DNA from: Rhodanobacter denitrificans
GTDB taxonomy: Bacteria; Pseudomonadota; Gammaproteobacteria; Xanthomonadales; Rhodanobacteraceae
DNA length: 64,000 bases
Reading direction: 5' to 3'
Assembly (NCBI GenBank): GCA_003241385.1
Contig: QFPO01000011.1
Span: 1 to 64,000, forward strand
Shown here: piece after piece, positions 1-7,636 of the stretch
How positions within the stretch are numbered: position 1 is the stretch's first letter
Layout of the letters: each line of letters begins with the position of its first letter
Notes under the pieces: generated by a model
Databases searched by the model: none
Told to the model about the DNA's origin: nothing
Seen by the model: only the letters and a program-made list of their open reading frames with translations
Program-made: the position numbers and the translations under genes

Positions 1-344
1 CGAGTTGGGGCAGCGTGCCTGGGCGACCGAGAAGCGCAGGGCACCGATGCGGCGCAGCCGCGTCGGCTCGCGTCAGCGCAGGCGGTTTTGGTGACTTTTG
101 ACAAGACAAAAGTCACCCGCTCGCGCAGCGAGCGGAAGCTCTTGCTCTGAATCTTTCCGCTTTGTTTCCCTGAGGATCGAGGGCTCGGAGAAGGCAAGAT
201 CAAGACCGGCATCCACATCGAAACTCAGGCTTCAGATCGCCCGAAAGCAAAAGCCGGCACGGAGCACGAGCCGAAGCCGGACCTTCGCGAGACAGGAGAA
301 GAACAAGAAAAACCACGCTGAAGCGGATGTAGCGTCAAAAGAAC
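1..344. other. Non-coding stretch upstream of the triple terminator
   Basis: No open frame here resembles a protein. The stretch holds the hairpin repeat at 90-135 and otherwise nothing I can name. The first 80 bases could be the tail of a gene that starts outside the window, but no family is recognisable. Confidence 0.5.
90..135. repeat. Paired-hairpin intergenic repeat (REP-like)
   Basis: Positions 90-100 (GGTGACTTTTG) and 107-117 (CAAAAGTCACC) are perfect 11-base inverted arms around a 6-base loop. They are followed directly by a second GC-rich inverted repeat of the form CCGCTCGC...GCGAGCGG at about 117-135. Paired hairpins built on a GTGACTTTTG core recur in intergenic regions of Xanthomonadales genomes (from memory). 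The function is unknown; REP-like elements often sit downstream of genes. Confidence 0.55.
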
Positions 345-442
345 AATCCCCGCCGAGGCGGGTTCATGCTTCGCAAAAGAAAAATCCCCGCCAAGGCGGG
401 TTCGTACTTCAGAAAAGAAAAATCCCCGCCAAGGCGGGGATT
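345..442 (-). terminator. Three tandem intrinsic terminators, 38-bp period
   Basis: The core AATCCCCGCC-(2 to 4 nt)-GGCGGG occurs at 345, 383 and 421, an exact 38-bp spacing. Read on the minus strand, each copy is a CCCGCC/GGCGGG hairpin followed by a U-rich tract (ATTTTTCTTTT type). All three therefore face transcripts that leave the bTHX gene at 488-667. The tail is least regular in the copy farthest from the gene (345). This looks like a terminator duplicated in tandem. Confidence 0.8.
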
Positions 443-487
443 TCGCGTCGTCACGATCATCGATCCGCCGCGAGGCGGCCCGACCGA

Positions 488-667
488 TCAGGCGCTCTTC
501 TTGGCTGCCGTCTTGCGCGCCGGCGCGGCCGTCTTCTTGGCGGCCACCTTGGCTACCGGCTTCGGCGCCGCGGTCCCGGCAGCCGACTTGGCGGCGTGCG
601 GACGGACGTTGCCGTAGCTGCGGATGGCAATCTTTCCCTTGCGGGTCTTACGGTCACCACGGCCCAT
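488..667 (-). CDS. 30S ribosomal protein THX (bTHX) family
   Basis: This is a 59-residue basic protein. Its N-terminus (MGRGDRKTRKGKIAIRSYGN) matches the bTHX family, whose members begin MGKGD-x-KT-x-KGK-x-x-x-x-SYG and stabilise the head of the 30S subunit. The remaining ~35 residues are an Ala/Lys/Pro-rich tail with AAKKTA-like repeats, as often seen in proteobacterial members. The start at 667 is the only ATG that gives the family N-terminus. Three terminators follow the gene, suggesting a short, independently controlled transcript. The family is recognisable despite the short length. Confidence 0.85.
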   Translation of the reverse strand: MGRGDRKTRKGKIAIRSYGNVRPHAAKSAAGTAAPKPVAKVAAKKTAAPARKTAAKKSA

Positions 668-738
668 CAGGGACTCCTGGAATACTGGTTGGCGAAAGCC
701 GCCAAGGATAACAGTGTCGCGGCCGATCGCAAAGCGGC

Positions 739-1779
739 CTAGCCGGCACGCGGCGGCAGCGGCGCACAGCCGTGGTGGTGGCGACCGCCGGTTTCGATCT
801 GGATCGTCGCATGGTGGATGCCGAACCGCAGCGACAGCAGGTCCTCGATCGCCTGCACCGCCCGATCGGCTGCGGCGCCTTCGGCCAGGCACGCGTGCAG
901 CGTCGCCAGCCGGCTGCCGCCGGCCAGCTGCCAGACGTGGACGTGGTGCACGGCGACGACCTCGGCGACCTCGCGCTCGACCCGCTCGGTGACCGCGTCC
1001 ACCTCGACGCCTTCGGGCACGCCCTCGAGCAGGATGTGCGCGCAGCGGCGCAGCAGACGCCAGGCACTGTTGAGGATCAGCAGCGAGACCAGGACCGAAA
1101 TGGCCGGATCGGCCCAGAGCCAGTCGAGCCAGCGCACCAGGACCGCTGCGGTGACCGCACCGACCGAGCCGAGCAGATCGCCGATCACATGCAGGCGCGC
1201 ACCGGCCGTGTTGACGTCGTCGTGGTCGTGGCCACCGAGCACGCCGAGCACGACCGCGTTGACGATCAGGCCGACCAGGGCGACGACCAGCATCGTGCCG
1301 GACAGGATCGGCTGCGGATCGAGAAAGCGATGTGCCGCCTCGAACAGGATCCACACGACCAGCAGGATCTGCGACAGCGCATTGGTATATCCGACCAGCA
1401 CCTCCAGCCGCGCATAGCCGAACGAGCGCCGCGCATCGGCCGGCCGCCGCGCGAACAGCACGCCGAGCCAGGCGAACAGCAGCGCCGCGGCGTCGACCAG
1501 CATGTGCGCCGCATCGGCGAGCAGGGCCAGCGAACCGGACAGGATGCCGCCGACCGCCTCGGCGACCAGGGTGATCGTGGTCAGTCCGAACGCGAACAGC
1601 AGCTTGCGCGCACGCGTGCCGCCGGCCAGCAGGCCACGCGCGAGCTCGGCCGAACCGTGATCGTGATCGTGCGAACCGTGGTCGTGCGCGTGGTGGTGCG
1701 CGTGAGGGTCGCGATCGGCGTGATCGGGACTGCCGGCCCCAAGTCCGCAGCGAGCGGGATCGGAAGAATGCGGGTTCAT
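739..1779 (-). CDS. CDF-family Zn2+/heavy-metal cation exporter
   Basis: A 346-residue cation diffusion facilitator (CzcD/DmeF/ZitB type) that exports Zn2+ or related divalent cations from the cytoplasm in exchange for protons. Residues ~18-42 are rich in His and Asp (HAHHHAHDHGSHDHDHG), typical of metal-collecting N-termini. Membrane segments follow, with the HxxxD/DxxxD metal-site pattern in LLADAAHMLVDAA and HVIGDLLGS. The C-terminal cytoplasmic domain carries HHVHVWQL and HHATIQIE, the CDF dimerisation/metal domain. The ATG at 1779 was preferred to an upstream frame extension of 13 residues. It lies 57 nt behind the MerC-like gene on the same strand, opposite a TonB receptor and near zur, so a zinc role is likely. 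Confidence 0.88.
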   Translation of the reverse strand: MNPHSSDPARCGLGAGSPDHADRDPHAHHHAHDHGSHDHDHGSAELARGLLAGGTRARKLLFAFGLTTITLVAEAVGGILSGSLALLADAAHMLVDAAALLFAWLGVLFARRPADARRSFGYARLEVLVGYTNALSQILLVVWILFEAAHRFLDPQPILSGTMLVVALVGLIVNAVVLGVLGGHDHDDVNTAGARLHVIGDLLGSVGAVTAAVLVRWLDWLWADPAISVLVSLLILNSAWRLLRRCAHILLEGVPEGVEVDAVTERVEREVAEVVAVHHVHVWQLAGGSRLATLHACLAEGAAADRAVQAIEDLLSLRFGIHHATIQIETGGRHHHGCAPLPPRAG

Positions 1780-1836
1780 GCGGCGCGCATTCTGGCCGCC
1801 GCGGCCGGCGTTACACAATCGCGGCGCGCCCGCCGC

Positions 1837-2271
1837 TCAGTGCCGGCAGTAGGCGTCGTGGACGTGGACGCCGTGACCCAGGCGCAGATTGATCAGATGC
1901 GCAGCCGCGACCAGGGTGCCGCCGCTGGCCAGCAGCACCGCATGCAGCGAACCGGCGTGGTCCGGATCGATCACGACGCCGGTCAGCAACAGCAGCACGC
2001 CGGGAATCAGGAACCAGAACGCGCGCAGATGATGGTGGCGGCGGAAGCCGGCGATCATCGTCGAGAACGCCAGAATCACCGCGAACACGACGAATCCGCG
2101 CTCGAAGCCGTGATCGGCCAGGAAGCCCAGCCCGATCGCCGGCAGCACCGCGACCAGTAGCGGCAGCAGCGCGCAATGCACCGCACACAGGAACGAGGCG
2201 GTCGCGCCGACGCGGTCGGCGACACGGGTGATCGAGACGGTGGGATCGGGGTCGGGGCCGGGTTCGTTCAT
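1837..2271 (-). CDS. MerC-domain membrane protein
   Basis: A 144-residue protein with about four hydrophobic segments and the MerC pattern: SFLCAVHCALLPLL near residue 30 (Cys and His in the first helix), a RRHHHLRAFW loop, then two more helices. The C-terminus is His-rich (HGVHVHDAYCRH). MerC-like proteins are small metal-ion membrane carriers, and several in this order lie beside zinc or copper genes. It is transcribed with the CDF gene, and its start at 2271 faces the TonB receptor across a 224-bp intergenic region holding Zur-like sites. The metal is inferred to be zinc. The start was chosen because it sits just before the first membrane segment. Confidence 0.75.
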   Translation of the reverse strand: MNEPGPDPDPTVSITRVADRVGATASFLCAVHCALLPLLVAVLPAIGLGFLADHGFERGFVVFAVILAFSTMIAGFRRHHHLRAFWFLIPGVLLLLTGVVIDPDHAGSLHAVLLASGGTLVAAAHLINLRLGHGVHVHDAYCRH

Positions 2272-2358
2272 AGGTGCAACAACATAACACGCGCTGGAAG
2301 AGGCGCCTCGGATCGTCGTCGGCATGACTTCCCGCATTGCAGGCGGCCCGGCCATTTC

Positions 2359-2371
2359 GTTATGGTATAAC
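2359..2371. promoter_or_regulatory. Candidate Zur operator in the divergent intergenic region
   Basis: GTTAT-GGT-ATAAC is a perfect 5-bp inverted repeat in an AT-rich island inside very GC-rich DNA. It resembles the GTTATnnnATAAC core of gammaproteobacterial Zur boxes. A half-site-like GTTAT (as ATAAC, 2285-2289) lies beside the start of the MerC gene. The position, between a CDF/MerC pair and a ZnuD-like receptor with zur 3 kb away, supports Zur control of one or both directions. Confidence 0.5.
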
Positions 2372-2495
2372 ATATCGACAACGGTCGCCACGCACGTCGC
2401 CCTCGCCCGGCACCGGCCTGCCCGGTGCGGGGCGGCGGCGCCGACGTTACCGCCCATCGCTCTCGCCCTTCCCCACCCACCGAACGCTCACGCCC

Positions 2496-4613
2496 ATGAA
2501 CCGCACGCTTCTCGTCCTCAGCATCGCCGCGGCGCTGGCCGCCGCCCCGCTCCACGCCGCCGACGCCGAAAACGCCGCCGCACCCGACGACACCGCCGGC
2601 ACCGGCACCGACGAAGGCCGCCATCACGACGAGCAGCTCGAAGCGGTCGTCGTACGCGCCTCGCCGCTGCGTCAGAGCAGCGATCAGGTCATCGCGCCGG
2701 TCGCCGTGCTGAGCGGCAGCGAACTCGACGATGCGCGCGCGACGACGCTCGGCGGCGTCGTCGCGACCCTGCCGGGCGTGCAGACCACCTATTTCGGGCC
2801 GGGCGTCGGCCGGCCGGTCGTGCGCGGTCTCGACGGACCGCGCGTCAGCGTGCTCAGCGACGGCATGGGCGCGGCCGACGTGTCCAACGTCAGCCAGGAT
2901 CACGCAGTCACGCTGGAGCCGTTCCTGGCCGACCAGATCGAGGTGCTCAAAGGCCCGCGCACGCTGCTGTACGGGCCGGGCGCGATCGGCGGCGTCGTCA
3001 ATCTCGCCGACGGCCGCATTCCCGAATCGGCGCCGGCCAACGGCGCGACCGGCCGCGCCGAGATCAACTGGGACACCGTCTCCGAAGGCGGCACCGGCAT
3101 GGCGCGCCTCGACGCCGGCGGCACCAACTACGCGCTGCACGTCGACGGGCTGTACCGCGAAACCGGCGACTATGACACGCCCGAGGGCGTGCTCGACAAC
3201 AGCGCGGTCAAGACGCGCAGCGGCGCGATCGGCGGCTCGACGTTCGGCGACTGGGGCTTCTTCGGCGCGTCGGTCTCGCGCTTCATGACCAACTACGGCG
3301 TCCCCAACGGCGCGCACGATCACGACCATGACCATGACCACGCCCACGCGCTGACCGCCGGGGACGACGAGCACGAGGAAGAGAACGTCACGATCGGCAT
3401 GCGGCAGACCCGCTACGACGTCAAGGGCGGCTTCAACGCGCCGTTCGCGGGCATCGAGACGCTGCGCGTGGCGTTCGCGCGCACCGTCTACGACCATACC
3501 GAGTTCGAGAACGGCCTGACCGGCACGCAGTTCTTCGCCAATACCAACGAGGCGCGCGTCGAGCTGGTCCATGCGCCGCTGGCCGGCTGGCGCGGCGCGT
3601 TCGGCCTGCAGGGCACCAACCGCCACTTCGACGCGGTCGGCGAGGAGGCGTTCGTGCCGCCGACGCGCAGCGACAATCTCGGCCTGTTCCTGACCGAGCA
3701 GCGCGAGTGGGACCGGCTGACGGTCGAGCTCGGCGCGCGCGTGGACCGCACCCAGCTCGATCCGTCCGCGGTCACGCACGATCACGATCATGACCACGCG
3801 CACGGCGACGACGATCACGACGAACACGCGATCGGCAAGCGCGAGTTCACCTCGACCAGCTTCTCGCTCGGAGCAGGCTGGCGCCTGTCCGACGCCTGGC
3901 ATCTGAAGCTCAACCTCGACCGCGCGCAGCGGGCGCCGGCCGAGGAGGAGCTGTTCGCCGAAGGCGCGCACGTCGCGACCAGCACCTGGGAGCTCGGCGA
4001 CGCGCACCTGGACAAGGAGACGTCCAACCAGCTCGAACTCGGCCTGCACTACCACAGCGAGTTCGTCGAGGCGAAGCTCGCCGCCTACGTCAACCGCTTC
4101 AACGACTACATCTATCTCGCCGACACCGGCGACGAGGAGGACGGCCTGCCGGTGCGACAGTGGACGCAGGCCGACGCGCGCTTCCACGGGCTGGAGGCCG
4201 AGGCGACGTTCCACCTCGCACGCAGTCCGGCCGGCCACTGGGACCTGCGCGTCTGGGGCGACACCGTGCGCGCCCGCCTCGACGACGGCGGCGGCAACCT
4301 GCCGCGAATCCCGGCCGCGCGCTTCGGCAGCGCGATCCGCTGGAACAACGACGTGGTCCGCGCCAGCCTCGGTGCCGTGCACTACTTCGACCAGGATCGC
4401 ACCGCCGCGTACGAGACGCCGACCGACGGCTTCACGCTGGTCGACGCCAACGTCGCCTGGACCGTGCACAGCGACGACCGCACCAGCGTCGAGCTGTTCG
4501 CGAACGGCAGCAACCTGACCAACCAGACCGCACGCCTGGCGACCTCCTACATCAAGGACGTCGCCCCGCTGCCGGGCCGCTCGGTGCTGTTCGGCGTGCG
4601 CGCGTACTTCTGA
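2496..4613 (+). CDS. TonB-dependent receptor, ZnuD-like, with His/Asp-rich loops
   Basis: A 705-residue outer-membrane receptor. Residues 1-22 are a signal peptide ending in PLHAAD. A TonB-box-like EAVVVRA lies near residue 50, followed by the plug domain (VRGLDGPRVSVLSDG; KGPRTLLYGPGAIGGVVN) and the beta-barrel ending in an aromatic residue (VRAYF). Two predicted extracellular loops carry metal-binding repeats: HDHDHDHDHAHA at ~274-285 and HDHDHDHAHGDDDHDEHA at ~427-444. Such loops are a hallmark of ZnuD zinc receptors. It starts opposite the CDF/MerC genes next to a Zur-like box. Zinc uptake is the best inference; nickel or copper cannot be excluded. Confidence 0.85.
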   Translation: MNRTLLVLSIAAALAAAPLHAADAENAAAPDDTAGTGTDEGRHHDEQLEAVVVRASPLRQSSDQVIAPVAVLSGSELDDARATTLGGVVATLPGVQTTYFGPGVGRPVVRGLDGPRVSVLSDGMGAADVSNVSQDHAVTLEPFLADQIEVLKGPRTLLYGPGAIGGVVNLADGRIPESAPANGATGRAEINWDTVSEGGTGMARLDAGGTNYALHVDGLYRETGDYDTPEGVLDNSAVKTRSGAIGGSTFGDWGFFGASVSRFMTNYGVPNGAHDHDHDHDHAHALTAGDDEHEEENVTIGMRQTRYDVKGGFNAPFAGIETLRVAFARTVYDHTEFENGLTGTQFFANTNEARVELVHAPLAGWRGAFGLQGTNRHFDAVGEEAFVPPTRSDNLGLFLTEQREWDRLTVELGARVDRTQLDPSAVTHDHDHDHAHGDDDHDEHAIGKREFTSTSFSLGAGWRLSDAWHLKLNLDRAQRAPAEEELFAEGAHVATSTWELGDAHLDKETSNQLELGLHYHSEFVEAKLAAYVNRFNDYIYLADTGDEEDGLPVRQWTQADARFHGLEAEATFHLARSPAGHWDLRVWGDTVRARLDDGGGNLPRIPAARFGSAIRWNNDVVRASLGAVHYFDQDRTAAYETPTDGFTLVDANVAWTVHSDDRTSVELFANGSNLTNQTARLATSYIKDVAPLPGRSVLFGVRAYF

Positions 4614-4674
4614 CCGGCCACCCTATCGGGTCGGTGCGGGTCCGTCCCGGACCGGCACCGACCCGAACGCCGAT

Positions 4675-5105
4675 GTCGAACCTGTGTACCAGGTCGTCGC
4701 CGAGCTGCACGGGGAACGCCGGGTCGGAGCCCTGCGTGCCGCTGCCCGAGCCGCCGATACGGCCGCGCGATCGACCCGGGTGATCGGCCGGCTGCGCGAT
4801 GCCTGCCTGCTGCTCGCAGACGAGCGACCGTACCGCGAGTATCCGCTGCCGTGGATGCTCGACCAGCTGACGCTGGCCGACTTCGAGGTTGCCGCGCATC
4901 GATTCCCGATTCGCTACGGAACCCGCCACGTGCAGCGACAGATCGCGCGCGCATCGCATGCGCCAGGAGCCTGATCGATCGCGCACTCGGCACGGCGCTC
5001 GAAGCGTGCGCCGAGGCGCTGCGGGACGCTGCGCTGCGGTCGATCGAAGCCGAAGGCGGACTGCGCCTCGGCGCCGACTACGTGATCGCGGCCGAACCGG
5101 CCTGA
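4675..5105 (+). pseudogene. Degraded 3' part of a probable class I methyltransferase gene
   Basis: Two adjacent frames together read like the C-terminal half of one protein. The first (to 4974) holds PYREYPLPWMLDQLTLADFEV and HRFPIRYGTRHV. After a frame change near 4950-4975 the second continues ALGTALEACAEALRDAAL and ends GLRLGADYVIAAEPA at 5105. A closing strand such as DYVIAA after a helix is typical of SAM-dependent methyltransferases. No N-terminal SAM-binding domain (GxGxG) is present upstream, because the TonB receptor ends at 4613. I read this as a truncated and frameshifted remnant; the family name is tentative. Confidence 0.4.
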
Positions 5106-5124
5106 CCGGCCGTGCGCCGCGGCC

Positions 5125-5619
5125 TCAGGAGGCCGCGCAGTCCGCGCAGGTGCCGTGCACCTCGAGCGTCTGGCCGGACGGCCGGAAGCCGTGCTCCTTG
5201 GCCTGCAGGCTGAGCAGGCGCGAGACGCGCTCGTCGCAGACCTCGATCGCCGCCGAGCAGACGTCGCAGATCAGGAACGGCACCTGATGCGCTTCGTTCG
5301 GATGGTGACAGCTGACGAACGCGTTGATCGAGGCCAGCTTGTGGATGAAGCCGTTCTCGAGCAGGAAGTCCAGCGCGCGATAGACCGTCGGCGGCGCCGC
5401 GCCGCTGTGTTCGTCCTTGAGCTGGTCGAGCAGATCGTAGGCCTTGGCCGGCTTCGGCGAGGCGGCGACCAGCTCGAGCACGCGCAGCCGCAGCGGCGTC
5501 AGCCGCAGTCCGCGCAGATCGCAGCTCGAGGCGACGGCCTGGACGTAGGCGCTGGCGTCGTGACGGTGCTCGTGGCGGCCGTGGCGCTGGCTGGCTGGCA
5601 TGGACATGGCTGCCGACAT
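5125..5619 (-). CDS. zur: Zinc uptake regulator, Fur family (Zur)
   Basis: A 164-residue Fur-family repressor. The winged-helix part (LRLTPLRLRVLELV...PPTVYRALDFLLENGFIHKL) is followed by metal-site residues (CHHPNEAHQ), the structural zinc CxxC at 118-121 (CDVC) and a second at 158-161 (CADC). The sequence matches Zur better than Fur: it has the VSCHH segment, and a separate true fur lies at 60508-60915. Its N-terminus is unusually His-rich (RHGRHEHRHD, ~12-21), like other proteins of this cluster. Possible starts are 5619, 5607 and 5601; the first is given. When zinc-loaded it should repress zinc acquisition genes such as the receptor at 2496. Confidence 0.85.
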   Translation of the reverse strand: MSAAMSMPASQRHGRHEHRHDASAYVQAVASSCDLRGLRLTPLRLRVLELVAASPKPAKAYDLLDQLKDEHSGAAPPTVYRALDFLLENGFIHKLASINAFVSCHHPNEAHQVPFLICDVCSAAIEVCDERVSRLLSLQAKEHGFRPSGQTLEVHGTCADCAAS

Positions 5620-5636
5620 GGTACCACCCGGGCCCG

Positions 5637-6035
5637 CTACCAACCCTTGCCGACGCTCTGCCCGCGCGTCACCGAGCGCTGCGAGCGCTGGCCGGCCTTG
5701 CGCAGGTCGACCCCGCAGCCGCGGCAGACCTTGGCGTCGCGCGCATTGCGGTGGCCGCATTCGGGACATTCGGGCAGGTTCGGCTTCGAGAAGCCGACGA
5801 TCAGCCAGCCGATCGGACCGAGCAGCGCGCCCCACAGCAGGCCAGCCCAAAACCGGCCGCGCGGCCAGCCGATCAGCGCGCCGATCAGCATGCACAACAG
5901 GGTCAGCCCGATCATCCAGATCCACAGCGCCGGATCGAGCAGCACGGCCATGCAGGTGTCGAGCATCTGCTGGACCGCTTCGTAGTCCTCGCGGTCGAGC
6001 CGGTTCAGCGCCGCCAGCGTGCACTCGGTCTTCAT
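5637..6035 (-). CDS. Small membrane protein with C-terminal zinc ribbon
   Basis: A 132-residue protein of no named family. Residues ~34-56 and ~61-82 are two hydrophobic segments (LWIWMIGLTLLCMLIGALIG and a Gly/Leu-rich second one). They are followed by a CPECGH...CRGCG zinc ribbon (two CxxC pairs 14 residues apart) and a basic tail. The N-terminus is soluble and acidic. It lies 17 nt upstream of zur on the same strand, so the two may be co-transcribed. The function is unknown. Confidence 0.7.
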   Translation of the reverse strand: MKTECTLAALNRLDREDYEAVQQMLDTCMAVLLDPALWIWMIGLTLLCMLIGALIGWPRGRFWAGLLWGALLGPIGWLIVGFSKPNLPECPECGHRNARDAKVCRGCGVDLRKAGQRSQRSVTRGQSVGKGW

Positions 6036-6123
6036 CGTGCGGCGACCGCGCTCATGCCGAGGCGCCGCGCAGCCGCGCCCGGCATCGAAGTCTCATCGCC
6101 GGCGGCGCCGATGCCGGCACCGT

Positions 6124-7530
6124 TCAGCCGGCCTGCGCGCGCACGACCGCCGCGTCGATGCGGCGCAGCGCCTCGTCGCGGCCGGCCAGGAACACGGTCT
6201 GGTCGATCGACGGCGACACCTGGGTGCCGGTGATCGCGACGCGCAGCGGCTGCGCGACCTTGCCGATGCCCTCGCCGATCGCGCCGGCCGCTTCCTGGAT
6301 CGCGCCGTGGACCGCCTCGACCGTCCACTCCGGCAACGCGGCGATACGCGCGTGCACCGCGGTCAGCGCCGGTACCGCGGTGGCGGTCTTGAGGTGCTTG
6401 GCGACGGCCGCGTCCTCGTAGCCGGTCAGCGGCGCGTACCAGACGCGCGCCTTCTCGGCCATTTCCTTGAGCGTCTGCGCGCGCTCGCGCAGCGCGACGA
6501 TCACGTCGGCCGGCTCGGGGCCGGACTCCGGATCGATGCCGGCCGCGCGCAGATGCCAGACGAAGTGCGCGACCAGCTCCAGCGGATCGTCGTTCTTGAG
6601 GTACTGCTGGTTCAGCCAGGCCAGCTTCTCGGTATCGAAGCGCGCCGCCGAGTGGTTGACGTCGCCGACGTCGAACAACTCGACCATCTGCTCGCGCGAG
6701 AAGATCTCCTGATCGCCGTGCGACCAGCCGAGCCGGACCAGGTAGTTCAGCAGCGCATGCGGCAGGAAGCCGTCGTCGCGGTACTGCATCACGCTGACCG
6801 CGCCGTGGCGCTTGCTGAGCTTCTGGCCGTCGGCGCCGAGGATCATCGGCAGATGCGCGAACACCGGCGCCTCGGCCTCGAGCGCGCGGTAGATATTGAT
6901 CTGCCGCGGCGTGTTGTTGACGTGGTCGTCGCCGCGGATCACCTCGGTGATCCGCATGTCGATGTCGTCGACGACGACCGCGAAGTTGTAGGTCGGGTAG
7001 CCGTCCGAACGGAAGATCACCAGATCGTCGAGCTCGTCGTTGCGCCACTCGATGCGGCCCTTGACCTTGTCCTCGAACACGACGCTGCCGGCGGTCGGGT
7101 TCTTGAAGCGGATCACGCGGTTCGGATCGTCGCGGAACGGCTCGTTGCGGTCGCGGTAGTAGCCGTTGTAGCGCGGCTTGGCGCCGGCGGCGATCGCCGC
7201 ATTGCGCATCGCCTCGATCTCGTCCTTGGTCTCGTAGGCGTAGTAGGCCTTGCCGGCGCGGACCAGGTCCTCGGCGGCCTGCCGGTAACGGTCCATGCGC
7301 AGCGTCTGGTAGTACGGGCCTTCGTCGTGGTCGAGGCCGAGCCAGTTCATGCCGTCGAGAATCGCCTGCACGGCGGCGTCGGTCGAGCGCTCGCGATCGG
7401 TGTCCTCGATGCGCAGCACGAACTGCCCGCCGCGGTGGCGCGCCTCCAGCCAGCAGTACAGCGCGGTGCGCGCGCCGCCGATGTGCAGATAGCCGGTGGG
7501 ACTGGGGGCGAAGCGCGTGCGTACGGTCAT
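6124..7530 (-). CDS. gltX: Glutamyl-tRNA synthetase
   Basis: A 468-residue class I aminoacyl-tRNA synthetase that charges tRNA-Glu. The HIGH signature appears as PTGYLHIGGAR at residues ~11-21 and the KMSKS loop as KLSKR at 237-241. The RIEDTD motif, the substrate-pocket region IRGDDHVNN and the C-terminal helical anticodon-binding domain follow. Length and order are normal. The start at 7530 (MTVRTRFAPSPTG) is the family N-terminus; a longer open frame upstream is not used. No discriminating-type oddity can be seen. Confidence 0.97.
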   Translation of the reverse strand: MTVRTRFAPSPTGYLHIGGARTALYCWLEARHRGGQFVLRIEDTDRERSTDAAVQAILDGMNWLGLDHDEGPYYQTLRMDRYRQAAEDLVRAGKAYYAYETKDEIEAMRNAAIAAGAKPRYNGYYRDRNEPFRDDPNRVIRFKNPTAGSVVFEDKVKGRIEWRNDELDDLVIFRSDGYPTYNFAVVVDDIDMRITEVIRGDDHVNNTPRQINIYRALEAEAPVFAHLPMILGADGQKLSKRHGAVSVMQYRDDGFLPHALLNYLVRLGWSHGDQEIFSREQMVELFDVGDVNHSAARFDTEKLAWLNQQYLKNDDPLELVAHFVWHLRAAGIDPESGPEPADVIVALRERAQTLKEMAEKARVWYAPLTGYEDAAVAKHLKTATAVPALTAVHARIAALPEWTVEAVHGAIQEAAGAIGEGIGKVAQPLRVAITGTQVSPSIDQTVFLAGRDEALRRIDAAVVRAQAG

Positions 7531-7636
7531 CGGTGCGTCGGAACGGAAACGAAAACGGGCGGGCAGTGTACCCAAGGGCCGGCGCGCCCGCTCGCCCGTC
7601 GCCCTCGCCGAGGCGTACCGGCGCGAGTGCGGCGGC

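Noticed and set aside
345..442. CRISPR-like array
   Set aside because: Only three units, each a self-complementary hairpin with a U-tract, with no unique spacers. They are terminators.
3318..3828. Sequencing artefact or non-coding tandem repeats in the receptor
   Set aside because: The HD repeats stay in frame, lie in two separate loops and are expected in ZnuD-type receptors.
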